Source of the DNA: Sulfidibacterium sp964549335
GTDB taxonomy: Bacteria > Bacteroidota > Bacteroidia > Bacteroidales > F082
Reading direction: 5' to 3'
Length of the DNA stretch: 64,000 bases
Assembly: GCA_964549335.1 (NCBI GenBank)
Contig: CAZJUQ010000046.1
Span: 30,403 to 94,402, forward strand
Below the pieces are notes generated by a model, which was not told where the DNA came from, did no database searches, and was given only the letters and a program-made list of their open reading frames with translations. Numbering within the stretch: position 1 is the stretch's first letter; each line of letters opens with the position of its first letter. Both the position numbers and the translations under genes were made by a program. Below, in pieces: positions 52,412-61,033 of this stretch.

Positions 52412-53455
52412 ATGATTAAAACCAACCTTTTCGGCATTATGCCGGACAGCAAAAAAGAGATTATAAAATTTACCGTATCAAACAATAACGGTATGGAAGT
52501 CTCATTTATAAATTTCGGTGCAATAATAACATCCATTGTAGTACCCGACAAGAACGGAAATCCGGGGGATATCGTCCTCGGGTTTGACAAATTTGAAAAA
52601 TACCTTACAAATCCGCCATACTTCGGTGCGGTAATAGGCAGGGTGGCAAACAGAATTTCGAAAGGCAGTTTTATTCTTAACGGAAAAAAGATTAATGTTA
52701 CACAAAACGGCAATGGTTTCCAATTGCACGGCGGCGAAAAGGGTTTCGACAAAAAATACTGGGAAGCCGTACCATTTGAGAGGGAAGGGTTACAAGGAGT
52801 GAAATTTTCATACCTGAGCAAAGATGGCGAAGAGGGATATCCCGGCAACCTGCACGTTACCGTAAAATACCTCTTAACCGGAAATAACGAACTTATCATT
52901 GAGTACCAAGCCAGCAGCGACAACGATACCGTAATTAACCTAACCAACCATACCTATTTCAATCTTAAAGGCGAAGGCAAAGAAGAGGTTTACAACCATA
53001 TTTTAAAAATAAATTCGGACAAATACCTGCTTTTGTCAAAAGAGACGCTTGTTCCTACGGGCGACATTGTAAGTGTGCACAACACGGCATACGATTTCAC
53101 AATACCCCAGACCATAGGAAAACGTATTGACACCATACCTCCGGGATACGACATATGCTACGTCTTGGACGGAGACAAAAATTCAGGCACTCCAATTGCC
53201 GAAGTTTTCGAGCCCACAACGGGAAGGTTTTTACAGGCATTTACAAACCAACCCGCCTTTCAGCTATATACGGGCAACTATTTGGAGGGCATTAAGGGGA
53301 AAAACAACCACGAATACATTAACCATAGCGCTTTTTGCATTGAAACGCAAGACTTTCCCGACGCTCCCAATCACCCCGCATTTCCTTCCATATTATTAAA
53401 AAAGGGGGAAATATACCACCGTACAACAAAGTTCAAATTCGGCATAAAAAATTAA
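52412..53455 (+). CDS. galM: Aldose 1-epimerase (GalM)
   Basis: This 347-residue enzyme interconverts alpha and beta forms of galactose or glucose. The motifs FGAIITSIVVPDKNG, GRVANRISKGSF, QLHGGEKGFDKKYW, NLTNHTYFNL and the C-terminal IETQDFPDAPNH with the catalytic Glu are all present. There is no signal peptide, so it is cytoplasmic. It converges on cutC with a shared TTAA stop overlap. Confidence 0.95.
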   Translation: MIKTNLFGIMPDSKKEIIKFTVSNNNGMEVSFINFGAIITSIVVPDKNGNPGDIVLGFDKFEKYLTNPPYFGAVIGRVANRISKGSFILNGKKINVTQNGNGFQLHGGEKGFDKKYWEAVPFEREGLQGVKFSYLSKDGEEGYPGNLHVTVKYLLTGNNELIIEYQASSDNDTVINLTNHTYFNLKGEGKEEVYNHILKINSDKYLLLSKETLVPTGDIVSVHNTAYDFTIPQTIGKRIDTIPPGYDICYVLDGDKNSGTPIAEVFEPTTGRFLQAFTNQPAFQLYTGNYLEGIKGKNNHEYINHSAFCIETQDFPDAPNHPAFPSILLKKGEIYHRTTKFKFGIKN

Positions 53456-54198
53456 CGTTCCGATAAAATATCTTTTATCTTCTTTATCCTTTCGGTATCC
53501 GACTCACGAATTCCGTATTCGGGAATGCCGGGCATACCACCCATATAAATTCCCTGTTTACGGTAAATCATTTTGCTGTCAATATTTTTTGATGCCGACA
53601 TGTGGAAAAAATCTGCGCCGGTATCGTTTTTTATCTTTAAAATATTTTCTTCGTTAATTCCGCCCCCCGCCATAATTTCAATTCTGCCTTTCGCCATTTT
53701 TACAAGTCCGGCAATAAGATGTCTGCCCCGGAAAGCGGTATTTTGCTGTCCCGAAGTCAAAATGGTATCGGCACCTGTCGAAATAATATCTTCGAGGGCG
53801 GCATAAGGGTCGGGTGTCATATCAAAAGCGCGGTGAAACGTAACATGCAGCGGGCGCGCAATTTTTACCAGTTCGGAACACCTTTGGGTGTCCACTGTTC
53901 CGTCACTGTTCAATATTCCGAAAACAACCCCGTTAACCCGCAACTCTTTACAAAATTCAATATCTTTTTTCATTATCTCAAATTCAATATCCGAATAACA
54001 GAAATCCTGCCCCCGGGGACGAATCATAACATTGATATCTATGGACGTATATTTTTTTGCAGAGGCAATTATCCCGTAAGATGGTGTCACACCTCCCTCG
54101 TATATGCCGGCACAGAGCTCCACCCTTGCGGCACCGGCTTTTTCCGCATTAATAACCGACGCAACCGACACGGCGCAAATTTCCAAACCCGGTTTCAT
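53452..54198 (-). CDS. cutC: CutC-family protein (copper homeostasis protein)
   Basis: This 248-residue TIM-barrel protein has the CutC motifs ARVELCAGIYEGGVTPSYG, NVMIRPRGQDFCYSD, FHRAFDM and MAGGGINEENI. CutC was linked to copper tolerance in E. coli, although its role is uncertain. No nos or copper transport gene is adjacent, so a link to the nos island is not supported. It starts 22 nt after the upstream membrane acyltransferase-like gene, suggesting an operon. Confidence 0.9.
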   Translation of the reverse strand: MKPGLEICAVSVASVINAEKAGAARVELCAGIYEGGVTPSYGIIASAKKYTSIDINVMIRPRGQDFCYSDIEFEIMKKDIEFCKELRVNGVVFGILNSDGTVDTQRCSELVKIARPLHVTFHRAFDMTPDPYAALEDIISTGADTILTSGQQNTAFRGRHLIAGLVKMAKGRIEIMAGGGINEENILKIKNDTGADFFHMSASKNIDSKMIYRKQGIYMGGMPGIPEYGIRESDTERIKKIKDILSER

Positions 54199-54220
54199 AT
54201 TATTATTGAATATTAAACAA

Positions 54221-55243
54221 CTATTTAGCTTTTAACGGCGGCACCTTTTTCAATACATATACCGAAACCGAGGTGACGAAAACTATCGAAACAAACAAAA
54301 TCAACCACAAATAGGCGTCCACCTCCTTATACCATACCGTTAAATTACCGGCAATTATCATAAATACAATATAATACAGGGTAACATTTTTGCCTGTCCA
54401 TTCAAGATAACGGGTAATAAAATTATCGACCCGCTTAACAATTGAACTGGCACTAAGCAACCACCAAAACAGAAAGTTTACACTGAAAAGAAAAAACATT
54501 AAGCCGTGGTGGGCAAAAATCCGGGGATGAATTGAAACATTGAAACCGAAAGGCATACTTATAAGAAATAACAATCCCGATTGGAAAATCAATATTATTT
54601 TCACTTTGGAGTTGTGCTTAAAATTGTCGGCAATAAAGAAGTGTTTGAAATGAAAAAAGGTAAAACCCGCCAACACATACGAAAACCAAGGAATAAAAGG
54701 GAAATAGGCACCGGGATAGCTTCCGTAAAAATAGGGCAAAATCAATGAACCGGGAAATTGCTTTTCGACGGGAGGAGCAATGTATTGCAAAAACAACAGT
54801 ATTAATATTACACCGATGTACAAAAGGACATGGCCGTCGAACTGCTTTATTAAAACCGCCATGGCAATAACACTCAAACCGGCAAGGATTAAGATATCGA
54901 CTTCAAAAATATATGTCAATGCCGAATGTTGTGACGCGCCTGTCACAACAGCATACAACGGAACAATATTCCGGGCGATATTGAGGAAAAACCCCGACAC
55001 TATCAATTTTACACCTCTTATTACCAGCTCTTTGGAACTCTTTTTATTGTGCGCAATATAATAACCCATAATAGATAAAAATACCGGTGCCACGGGAACA
55101 CCTCCGAGAAACAGCGATATTTTACCGAAAGTGCTGTTTTGTAACGATGATGAGCCAAAAAATTCGGTTAAAACCAGCTGAACCATCGCTATAATAGCAA
55201 CACCTTTTAAAAAATCGGCTGTCCGGCTTCGTTTTTGTTCCAT
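54221..55243 (-). CDS. Multi-pass membrane protein, acyltransferase-like
   Basis: This 340-residue inner-membrane protein has about ten hydrophobic segments. It opens with RTADFLKGVAIIAMVQLVL, which resembles the opening of acyltransferase-3 and DUF1624/heparan-glucosaminide acetyltransferase-type proteins. A PFIPWFSYVLAGFTFFHF segment also fits. The donor and acceptor are unknown, and I cannot see a decisive active-site motif. It lies just upstream of cutC. Confidence 0.6.
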   Translation of the reverse strand: MEQKRSRTADFLKGVAIIAMVQLVLTEFFGSSSLQNSTFGKISLFLGGVPVAPVFLSIMGYYIAHNKKSSKELVIRGVKLIVSGFFLNIARNIVPLYAVVTGASQHSALTYIFEVDILILAGLSVIAMAVLIKQFDGHVLLYIGVILILLFLQYIAPPVEKQFPGSLILPYFYGSYPGAYFPFIPWFSYVLAGFTFFHFKHFFIADNFKHNSKVKIILIFQSGLLFLISMPFGFNVSIHPRIFAHHGLMFFLFSVNFLFWWLLSASSIVKRVDNFITRYLEWTGKNVTLYYIVFMIIAGNLTVWYKEVDAYLWLILFVSIVFVTSVSVYVLKKVPPLKAK

Positions 55244-55555
55244 AACTCAAATTTTTCGATAAAAATAATCAAAAGGTTTATACGGCATTGAATAGATTAA
55301 AAAAATAAAGAAAAAAGATATGCGTCTCTTTGAGCCGGCTTTACAGCCGCAAGGTTGCAAAGCAGCGGTAACAACCAAACCGCTTACTTTTCAATTGTGC
55401 CGCCAATTTTCCGTTTACCTGAATAATAATAGGCACGAAAAAACGTATTAATATTAAAAAAACTTTAAACATTATCCGATAAATAGTATTTTTACCAAAC
55501 GGAATTTGATGTAAAAGAAAGAACGGTTAAGAGCCGGTAAAAGAGCAAAAGTGTT
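55244..55555. other. Intergenic region between an acyltransferase-like gene and mlaE
   Basis: This 312-bp divergent gap has no gene. It contains a short hairpin, AGCGGT (55364-55369) with ACCGCT (55379-55384). No clear TAnnTTTG element was identified for mlaE. Confidence 0.4.
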
Positions 55556-56302
55556 ATGGCTTTACAATTAATGCAAAGTGTAGGCGAATATGTTACGGTA
55601 GTTTCGGAGGCGTTCAAACGTCCCGATAAAGGTTCCGTATTCAGAAGACAATTGATGAGCGATTTTGCCGCATTAGGACTGGAATCGTTCGGGATAATGG
55701 CATTTATATCCATATTCATGGGAGCCATCATAACCATACAGATGGCATACAACATCGATTCGCCGTTTATACCTCTATATACCATAGGATTTTCGGCACG
55801 CCAAATGATGGTTTTGGAATTTTCGCCCACAATACTCAGCTTGATATTTGCCGGGAAAGTGGGTTCGCGAATTGCATCGGAGATTGGCACCATGCGGGTT
55901 ACCGAACAGATAGACGCACTTAAAGTCATGGGGGTAAATCCCGCCAACTATCTCATACTGCCCAAAATCACCGCTGCCATAATTTTCAATCCCGTGCTAA
56001 TAGTGTTTTCGATATTTCTCGGGCTGGTGGGCGGTTGGGTAGCCGGTAGCGCCACAGGCCTTGTCCCTTCCGACGACTTCATTCTCGGAATGCGATCGTG
56101 GTTCGAACCCTTTACGATAACATACGCCCTCATAAAAACCGTTGTCTTTGCTTTTATAATAACATCGGTGTCGGCATACAAAGGATATACCGTAAAAGGC
56201 GGCTCGGTGGAAGTGGGCAAAGCAAGTACCGACGCAATAGTTATCAGCAGTATATTAATTATTGTTTTCGACTTGATATTAACACAAATGTTGCTCGTAT
56301 GA
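55556..56302 (+). CDS. mlaE: MlaE-family lipid ABC transporter permease
   Basis: This 248-residue inner-membrane permease has five to six transmembrane segments. Family motifs are GAIITIQMAYNI, FAGKVGSRIASEIGTMRVTEQIDAL (in two parts) and KAFIITSVSAYKGYTVKGG-like ending. The MlaFEDB complex moves phospholipids between inner and outer membranes. It overlaps mlaF by the 4-nt ATGA. No MCE-domain mlaD gene follows, which is unusual, because Bacteroidota often carry mlaEFD together. Confidence 0.92.
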   Translation: MALQLMQSVGEYVTVVSEAFKRPDKGSVFRRQLMSDFAALGLESFGIMAFISIFMGAIITIQMAYNIDSPFIPLYTIGFSARQMMVLEFSPTILSLIFAGKVGSRIASEIGTMRVTEQIDALKVMGVNPANYLILPKITAAIIFNPVLIVFSIFLGLVGGWVAGSATGLVPSDDFILGMRSWFEPFTITYALIKTVVFAFIITSVSAYKGYTVKGGSVEVGKASTDAIVISSILIIVFDLILTQMLLV

Positions 56303-57045
56303 TAACTGTAAACAACATAAAAAAAAGTTTTGACGGACAACAAATCCTAAAAGGGGTCTCTACTGTCTTTGAACAGGGGAAGACCAACATGATTATCGGT
56401 CAGAGCGGCTCCGGAAAAACGGTTTTGATGAAATGCTGCATAGGACTCTTTGATGTCGATTCGGGGACAATAGAATTTAACGGACGTGTTTTTTCAAATA
56501 TTAAAGAAAAAAAACGCAAACACATAAGAAAAGAGATGGGAGTACTCTTTCAGGGGGGGGCACTTTTCGATTCGTTAACAGTGGAAGAAAATGTAATGTT
56601 TCCGCTTAATATGTTTACGAAAATGTCATTGAAAGAGAAATTAAAACGTGTGGATTTTGTTTTGGAACACGTTAATTTGAGAGGAGCAAATAAGAAATAC
56701 CCCGCCGAACTTAGCGGAGGGATGATTAAAAGGGTGGCAATAGCAAGAGCTATATCAATGATACCCAAATACCTTTTTGCCGACGAACCAAACTCGGGAT
56801 TAGACCCCAAAACCGCCGAACTTATCGACAAATTGCTTTATGAACTCACAAAAGAGTTTAACATGACCACCGTAATAAACACACACGACATGAATTCGGT
56901 ACTGCAAATAGGCGAAAAGGTATCGTTTTTGCGCGAAGGAATGTTATGGTGGGAAGGAAATAACAAGGAGATATTAACCACGGATAACGAAGAACTTAAC
57001 GAATTTGTGTTTTCAACGGAACTTACCCGCAGACTGAAAAAGTAG
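56299..57045 (+). CDS. mlaF: MlaF-family lipid ABC transporter ATPase
   Basis: The protein has 248 residues from ATG 56299, inside the mlaE stop. Walker A is GQSGSGKTVLMK (about 36-47), signature LSGGMIKRVAIARA, Walker B YLFADEPNSGLDP and the H-loop INTHDMNSV. It powers the MlaE permease. The preceding out-of-frame extension (from 56098) is an artefact of reading through mlaE. The MCE partner is missing from this window. Confidence 0.93.
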   Translation: MITVNNIKKSFDGQQILKGVSTVFEQGKTNMIIGQSGSGKTVLMKCCIGLFDVDSGTIEFNGRVFSNIKEKKRKHIRKEMGVLFQGGALFDSLTVEENVMFPLNMFTKMSLKEKLKRVDFVLEHVNLRGANKKYPAELSGGMIKRVAIARAISMIPKYLFADEPNSGLDPKTAELIDKLLYELTKEFNMTTVINTHDMNSVLQIGEKVSFLREGMLWWEGNNKEILTTDNEELNEFVFSTELTRRLKK

Positions 57046-57049
57046 AAAC

Positions 57050-58648
57050 TTATTCAGGTATTTTGTGTTTCGAAGGTTCGTTATGAATGATGAAATCGAG
57101 CCATTCACGGGGATAAGGTTTCGATTTGATACGCCCGGCACTGTCTTTTACATAACCGTCGTTGTACTTGACAATAAGATAGTCGCCCAACCTTAACCAG
57201 CGTTCATGGACCATGTTTCCGGCCGAAACCGTATAACGTGTTAACAACTCTATACGCTGTTTTCTCTCTTTTGCCAACGCGAGTTTTTCCACGGAATCTT
57301 GTCCGGCAATAAAACCCGATTCCAGTTCGTTTTGAACCCTTTTTATCTCTTTCACCATATCGCAATACCTTAACCCTGCAAAATTGGCCACAAAATTAAA
57401 AGCCCACCAGGCGGAGTTGCGTGAATAGCGGTTAATATCGCCAACGGTAAAAGGCACGGGCAAATCAGTTACACAGCAATAAACAGGGAAATAACAGTTG
57501 GTATAAGTGTCGTCTTCGGCAAACCACATCACCGCTCCTATTTCGCGGGGCAAATAATTGCGCAACTGGGCCACAAAAGAGAAAGAGGTGTTAAAAGTTG
57601 ATACGGGACGCTCCCAGGAGTATCGGGCCGAGTCGGTTTTCCAACTCAAAGGGGCAACGCGATTGGGGTTCCCGAAAGGGCCACCCTCGGGAACAGCAGT
57701 CATGTCGAAAGGGGTACCTTCGTAATGGTCGCGCACAAGCGAAAAAACATCTTGTAACGACAATTTCTTATCGGGTTTTATGAAAAGAGGATACCTTGCA
57801 GCACCTTTTACCCCCCTGCAATAACCGGGCGAAAAATTTTGCGACGGTGCAGCCCTCCTGAAAATACTCCACACACGGGTTTCGGTATATTTGAGATGCG
57901 CCGGGGAAGGGGGGTCGTAAATATTGTTGAACTCGAAAGGCTCGCCCGAAGCGGGGTCATAATACCCCTTTTTAACGGCAAAAGAGATAACATTGCCCGA
58001 ATACAAACAATTCCGGGGATCGTCCAAAGGAAACGTACCTATGCGCGAATGATTGGCATGAGCCGTTATGGTGCCGTCGGGAACACGCACGGCAACCCAC
58101 ACGGCACCGCCTTCGCCTCCGGTACCTATCATCTCCAATAACCACGCCTCGTTAGGGTCGGCAATGGAAAACGACTCCCCCTCACTTCCGTAACCGTATG
58201 TTTTAACCAGCGAAGTCATAACCATAACAGCCTCACGGGCTGTCTTCGCCCTCAAAAGCGCCAGCCTCATCAAATCCCAATATTTCAAAGGTTTATCTTT
58301 ATCCCACAACTCTTTTCTGCCTGTAAATGTTGTCTCTCCAATGGCAAGCCCGTACTCGTTTATCTGAAAACCTACAATGGCATTTGTGTGTGCCACCTGA
58401 TGTATCTTATATCTCTTTCCGGAAAGACTGCTATACTGCAACGAATCACTAATGTCATGATCGGCAGCCGGCGTCAGGTTAAGATGATATAACCACTCAC
58501 CATCATTTAAATAGACAAGGTAAACAGCACTGTCGGACGACGCTCCCCTTGTAACCAATATATTAGTACAAGAAAAAATATCGGAAACAATTAACAAGAA
58601 AAAAAACAAAAAAATAAACCTTCGCAAAATTCTCCCAAAAAAAATCAT
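57050..58648 (-). CDS. Peptidase C69-family dipeptidase (second copy)
   Basis: This 532-residue Ntn-hydrolase dipeptidase is a paralogue of the enzyme at 48442-50184. After a signal peptide (cleaved at IFS) comes CTNILVTRGASSDSA with the nucleophile Cys. NEYGLAIGETTFTGR and SEGESFSIADPNEAWLLEMIGTGG (in parts) match the first copy. It converges on mlaF with a 4-nt gap. Two copies 7 kb apart hint at local duplication, but their sequence has diverged. Confidence 0.9.
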   Translation of the reverse strand: MIFFGRILRRFIFLFFFLLIVSDIFSCTNILVTRGASSDSAVYLVYLNDGEWLYHLNLTPAADHDISDSLQYSSLSGKRYKIHQVAHTNAIVGFQINEYGLAIGETTFTGRKELWDKDKPLKYWDLMRLALLRAKTAREAVMVMTSLVKTYGYGSEGESFSIADPNEAWLLEMIGTGGEGGAVWVAVRVPDGTITAHANHSRIGTFPLDDPRNCLYSGNVISFAVKKGYYDPASGEPFEFNNIYDPPSPAHLKYTETRVWSIFRRAAPSQNFSPGYCRGVKGAARYPLFIKPDKKLSLQDVFSLVRDHYEGTPFDMTAVPEGGPFGNPNRVAPLSWKTDSARYSWERPVSTFNTSFSFVAQLRNYLPREIGAVMWFAEDDTYTNCYFPVYCCVTDLPVPFTVGDINRYSRNSAWWAFNFVANFAGLRYCDMVKEIKRVQNELESGFIAGQDSVEKLALAKERKQRIELLTRYTVSAGNMVHERWLRLGDYLIVKYNDGYVKDSAGRIKSKPYPREWLDFIIHNEPSKHKIPE

Positions 58649-58718
58649 GATATTAATAATTGATAAGGTAAATGGAGAGGGGGGATATGTTCCAAACTTT
58701 CAAAATATAAAATTGATA

Positions 58719-59282
58719 TTAATCCCCCGTTGCTTTATTCCTGAACTTTTCCACCCACCATACCCATAAAAAAAACATCACAACATAAAAGAACGGACGA
58801 TAAATGTAATCATGGGTAAATTTCCAATGTTCAGGATAATAATTCAACAAAATCGAAAGCCCTGCTATCCGAAAAATATTTACCATATGAACGATAACCA
58901 AACCTAACGGAATAAACCAAATCTTATGTTTCCACGGTCCCGGAAAAAACACCATAAGTACAATCCATTGCAAAAATTGTTTAAGTCCCGAACATCCGTA
59001 ATGCACACCCACATAACCAGGCCCCATTAAAATATTTCTTCCGTCAGTTGTAAATTGATAACCTGTTAAATGCTTTAATGCCCAAACACTGTTTTTGAAT
59101 AACAAATCGGTTAAAAACTCATATGTAGGGGTAATAATATTACGAATAGGTGCGTAATGCAATTGATAAGCCCAAAATCTGAATAAAAAATGGAAACCCA
59201 CAATTAGAACAGCAAACAGCGCAACATCTCTAATTGAACGAAACCGCGAATCGTAAAAAAAATTTTTCACATCCATAAACAC
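58719..59282 (-). CDS. Exosortase/archaeosortase-family protein
   Basis: This 187-residue inner-membrane protein has about four to five hydrophobic segments. The exosortase catalytic triad is present: C97 in YGCSGLKQF, R138 in NIFRIAGLS and H157 in FTHDYIYR. Exosortases are transpeptidases that process proteins bearing a C-terminal sorting signal. It is shorter than most EpsH exosortases (about 280). No PEP-CTERM-like substrate is apparent in this window. It lies 29 nt after the Wzi-like gene in a polysaccharide-linked cluster. Confidence 0.85.
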   Translation of the reverse strand: MFMDVKNFFYDSRFRSIRDVALFAVLIVGFHFLFRFWAYQLHYAPIRNIITPTYEFLTDLLFKNSVWALKHLTGYQFTTDGRNILMGPGYVGVHYGCSGLKQFLQWIVLMVFFPGPWKHKIWFIPLGLVIVHMVNIFRIAGLSILLNYYPEHWKFTHDYIYRPFFYVVMFFLWVWWVEKFRNKATGD

Positions 59283-59311
59283 CTGTTAAATGCATTCAGT
59301 AAACAACATTA

Positions 59312-61018
59312 CTAAAAGCCAATATTCGCGCCAAAAGTAAATGTATTTGTCTTACCCCAATAATATTCCGGAGTATATTTCTCAACATACGATTTATCAC
59401 CCGAAACATTGGAATAACGGAATTTGAGGTAAAAATACGAGTTTGAGACTATTTCATATTTAACAAAAAAAACGATTTCTTTGTTTTGCCACATCACTTT
59501 ATCCATAAAAGGATGTTTATGAAGATTACACTGAGGATTGTTAGCACATTCAACATAACTTGCATCTGAACCATGTTGAGCAATTAAATAAGAAAATAAA
59601 AAATGGAGACCTCTCAAAGGTTTATAACCCAGTGAGAAATATATTTCCCGGGAATTATCTCTTAAATAATGACCCATGTTATATTTGTTGGATTCATATG
59701 TTGTTGTTGCAATTACATGCTGATATACATAAGGATTTGTTCTCGTCCATTCTGCAGTAAAAGAAAGATTATTTAATAATAGATTTGACAATCTGAAACC
59801 GGCTTTATAACTAAAATAATTGAGTTCATCTTTCTTTTTAATATGACTTACAGAAAAATCATCCACAAACAATGAAAAATAAAGATGAAAATGTTTTACA
59901 TTTCTGGAACTAATATTTAAGTACATTTGGGAATTCTGGCCTGATTCTCCATCTGCATTTGTAGCATTTAATGTATGATCAACCGACTTGTAAAATAAAA
60001 AAGGTATCATATAAGCCAAATGAGGACAACCCCCGCCAACATCGCTATACACTATGGAATTTCCAAACGAAACATTCAAAAAACGGATAGGATAAAATGT
60101 AAACATGTTAGCTGCAATGTATTTAGGAAAATATACTGTTCTATATTTACCATTTGTCCAATAAGACGAGGCACTATCTATTACCTGTGAGACAAGCCAA
60201 CCATGAAAGTAATTAAAATCAAACCATTTAACAGGATTTAGATGTAAATTAATCATTGCAAAAGAGGGAGTCTTACCCGATTGAATATTTGTACCATTAT
60301 AACCTAAACCCCAACGAGGATTATCTTTTGAAACACCTACCATACCCCATTTCCAAGAATAACTAATCCCCCCCCTTGCTTCACTGAATTGAACACTTTT
60401 ATTTTCATCATTAGTTCTTTTAAAAGGTACACCCTGCATTTGAACAAAATAATCGGGCATAACCATAATCTTATTAAGGTCGTTATCTCTAACACTGGTA
60501 TAAAAACCAATATGCTTCCCAATATATCCGTATAATGAAGCAAAACCCCATGTATGTTTTAATGATCCGTTAATATTAGTACTGTATTCTGCACCTAAAA
60601 CAGGTTGCAGTGCAAAAGAAAAAGATGCATCTTTATAAAACAACCCTGGTGGATTTAACATCATTGCAGATTTTTTTTTCTTTTCTAAAAAGAAACTATA
60701 TTTATTTGCACCGGACAAATCTTTATCAACATTTTCTAAGATATATGCTTTTAAATAAAAAAACAGTTCCTCTTGTTGCCTTTTCGATAAATCAATCTTG
60801 TTTTGGCTAAATTTTTTATAAATTTCAAACAATTTATTATATATCATTTTTCTACTATAAGGCTTTACGACATCATTTATTGTAATAAATTTATCATTAG
60901 CCATTTCATCCAAAAAATCATAAATATTAGTATTGGAAATGTGTTCATAAACCGTTTGAGAATAACTCAAATGGCAAATAAACAACAAGAACATCAAACC
61001 TGTTAAATACTTCATCAT
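59312..61018 (-). CDS. Capsule assembly Wzi-family outer-membrane protein
   Basis: This 568-residue protein has a signal peptide (cleaved after SYSQ), an N-terminal periplasmic helical region (about 25-110) and an approximately 18-strand outer-membrane barrel. It resembles the Wzi family seen in Bacteroidota polysaccharide loci, with the conserved-type segments WGLGYNGTNIQSGKTPSFA and a final aromatic (GANIGF). Wzi anchors capsule or exopolysaccharide at the surface. It lies between the sugar transferase and the exosortase-like genes and is likely co-transcribed with them. Confidence 0.8.
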   Translation of the reverse strand: MMKYLTGLMFLLFICHLSYSQTVYEHISNTNIYDFLDEMANDKFITINDVVKPYSRKMIYNKLFEIYKKFSQNKIDLSKRQQEELFFYLKAYILENVDKDLSGANKYSFFLEKKKKSAMMLNPPGLFYKDASFSFALQPVLGAEYSTNINGSLKHTWGFASLYGYIGKHIGFYTSVRDNDLNKIMVMPDYFVQMQGVPFKRTNDENKSVQFSEARGGISYSWKWGMVGVSKDNPRWGLGYNGTNIQSGKTPSFAMINLHLNPVKWFDFNYFHGWLVSQVIDSASSYWTNGKYRTVYFPKYIAANMFTFYPIRFLNVSFGNSIVYSDVGGGCPHLAYMIPFLFYKSVDHTLNATNADGESGQNSQMYLNISSRNVKHFHLYFSLFVDDFSVSHIKKKDELNYFSYKAGFRLSNLLLNNLSFTAEWTRTNPYVYQHVIATTTYESNKYNMGHYLRDNSREIYFSLGYKPLRGLHFLFSYLIAQHGSDASYVECANNPQCNLHKHPFMDKVMWQNKEIVFFVKYEIVSNSYFYLKFRYSNVSGDKSYVEKYTPEYYWGKTNTFTFGANIGF

Positions 61019-61033
61019 AAAAAGTAAAAGCTG

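Noticed and set aside
53452..54198. CutC as part of the copper supply for the nos island
   Set aside because: It is 28 kb away from the nos genes, in a different neighbourhood, and the family's role in copper is itself doubtful.
56098..56298. Longer mlaF start inside mlaE
   Set aside because: It reads the mlaE coding sequence in another frame; the ABC domain begins at the ATG at 56299.
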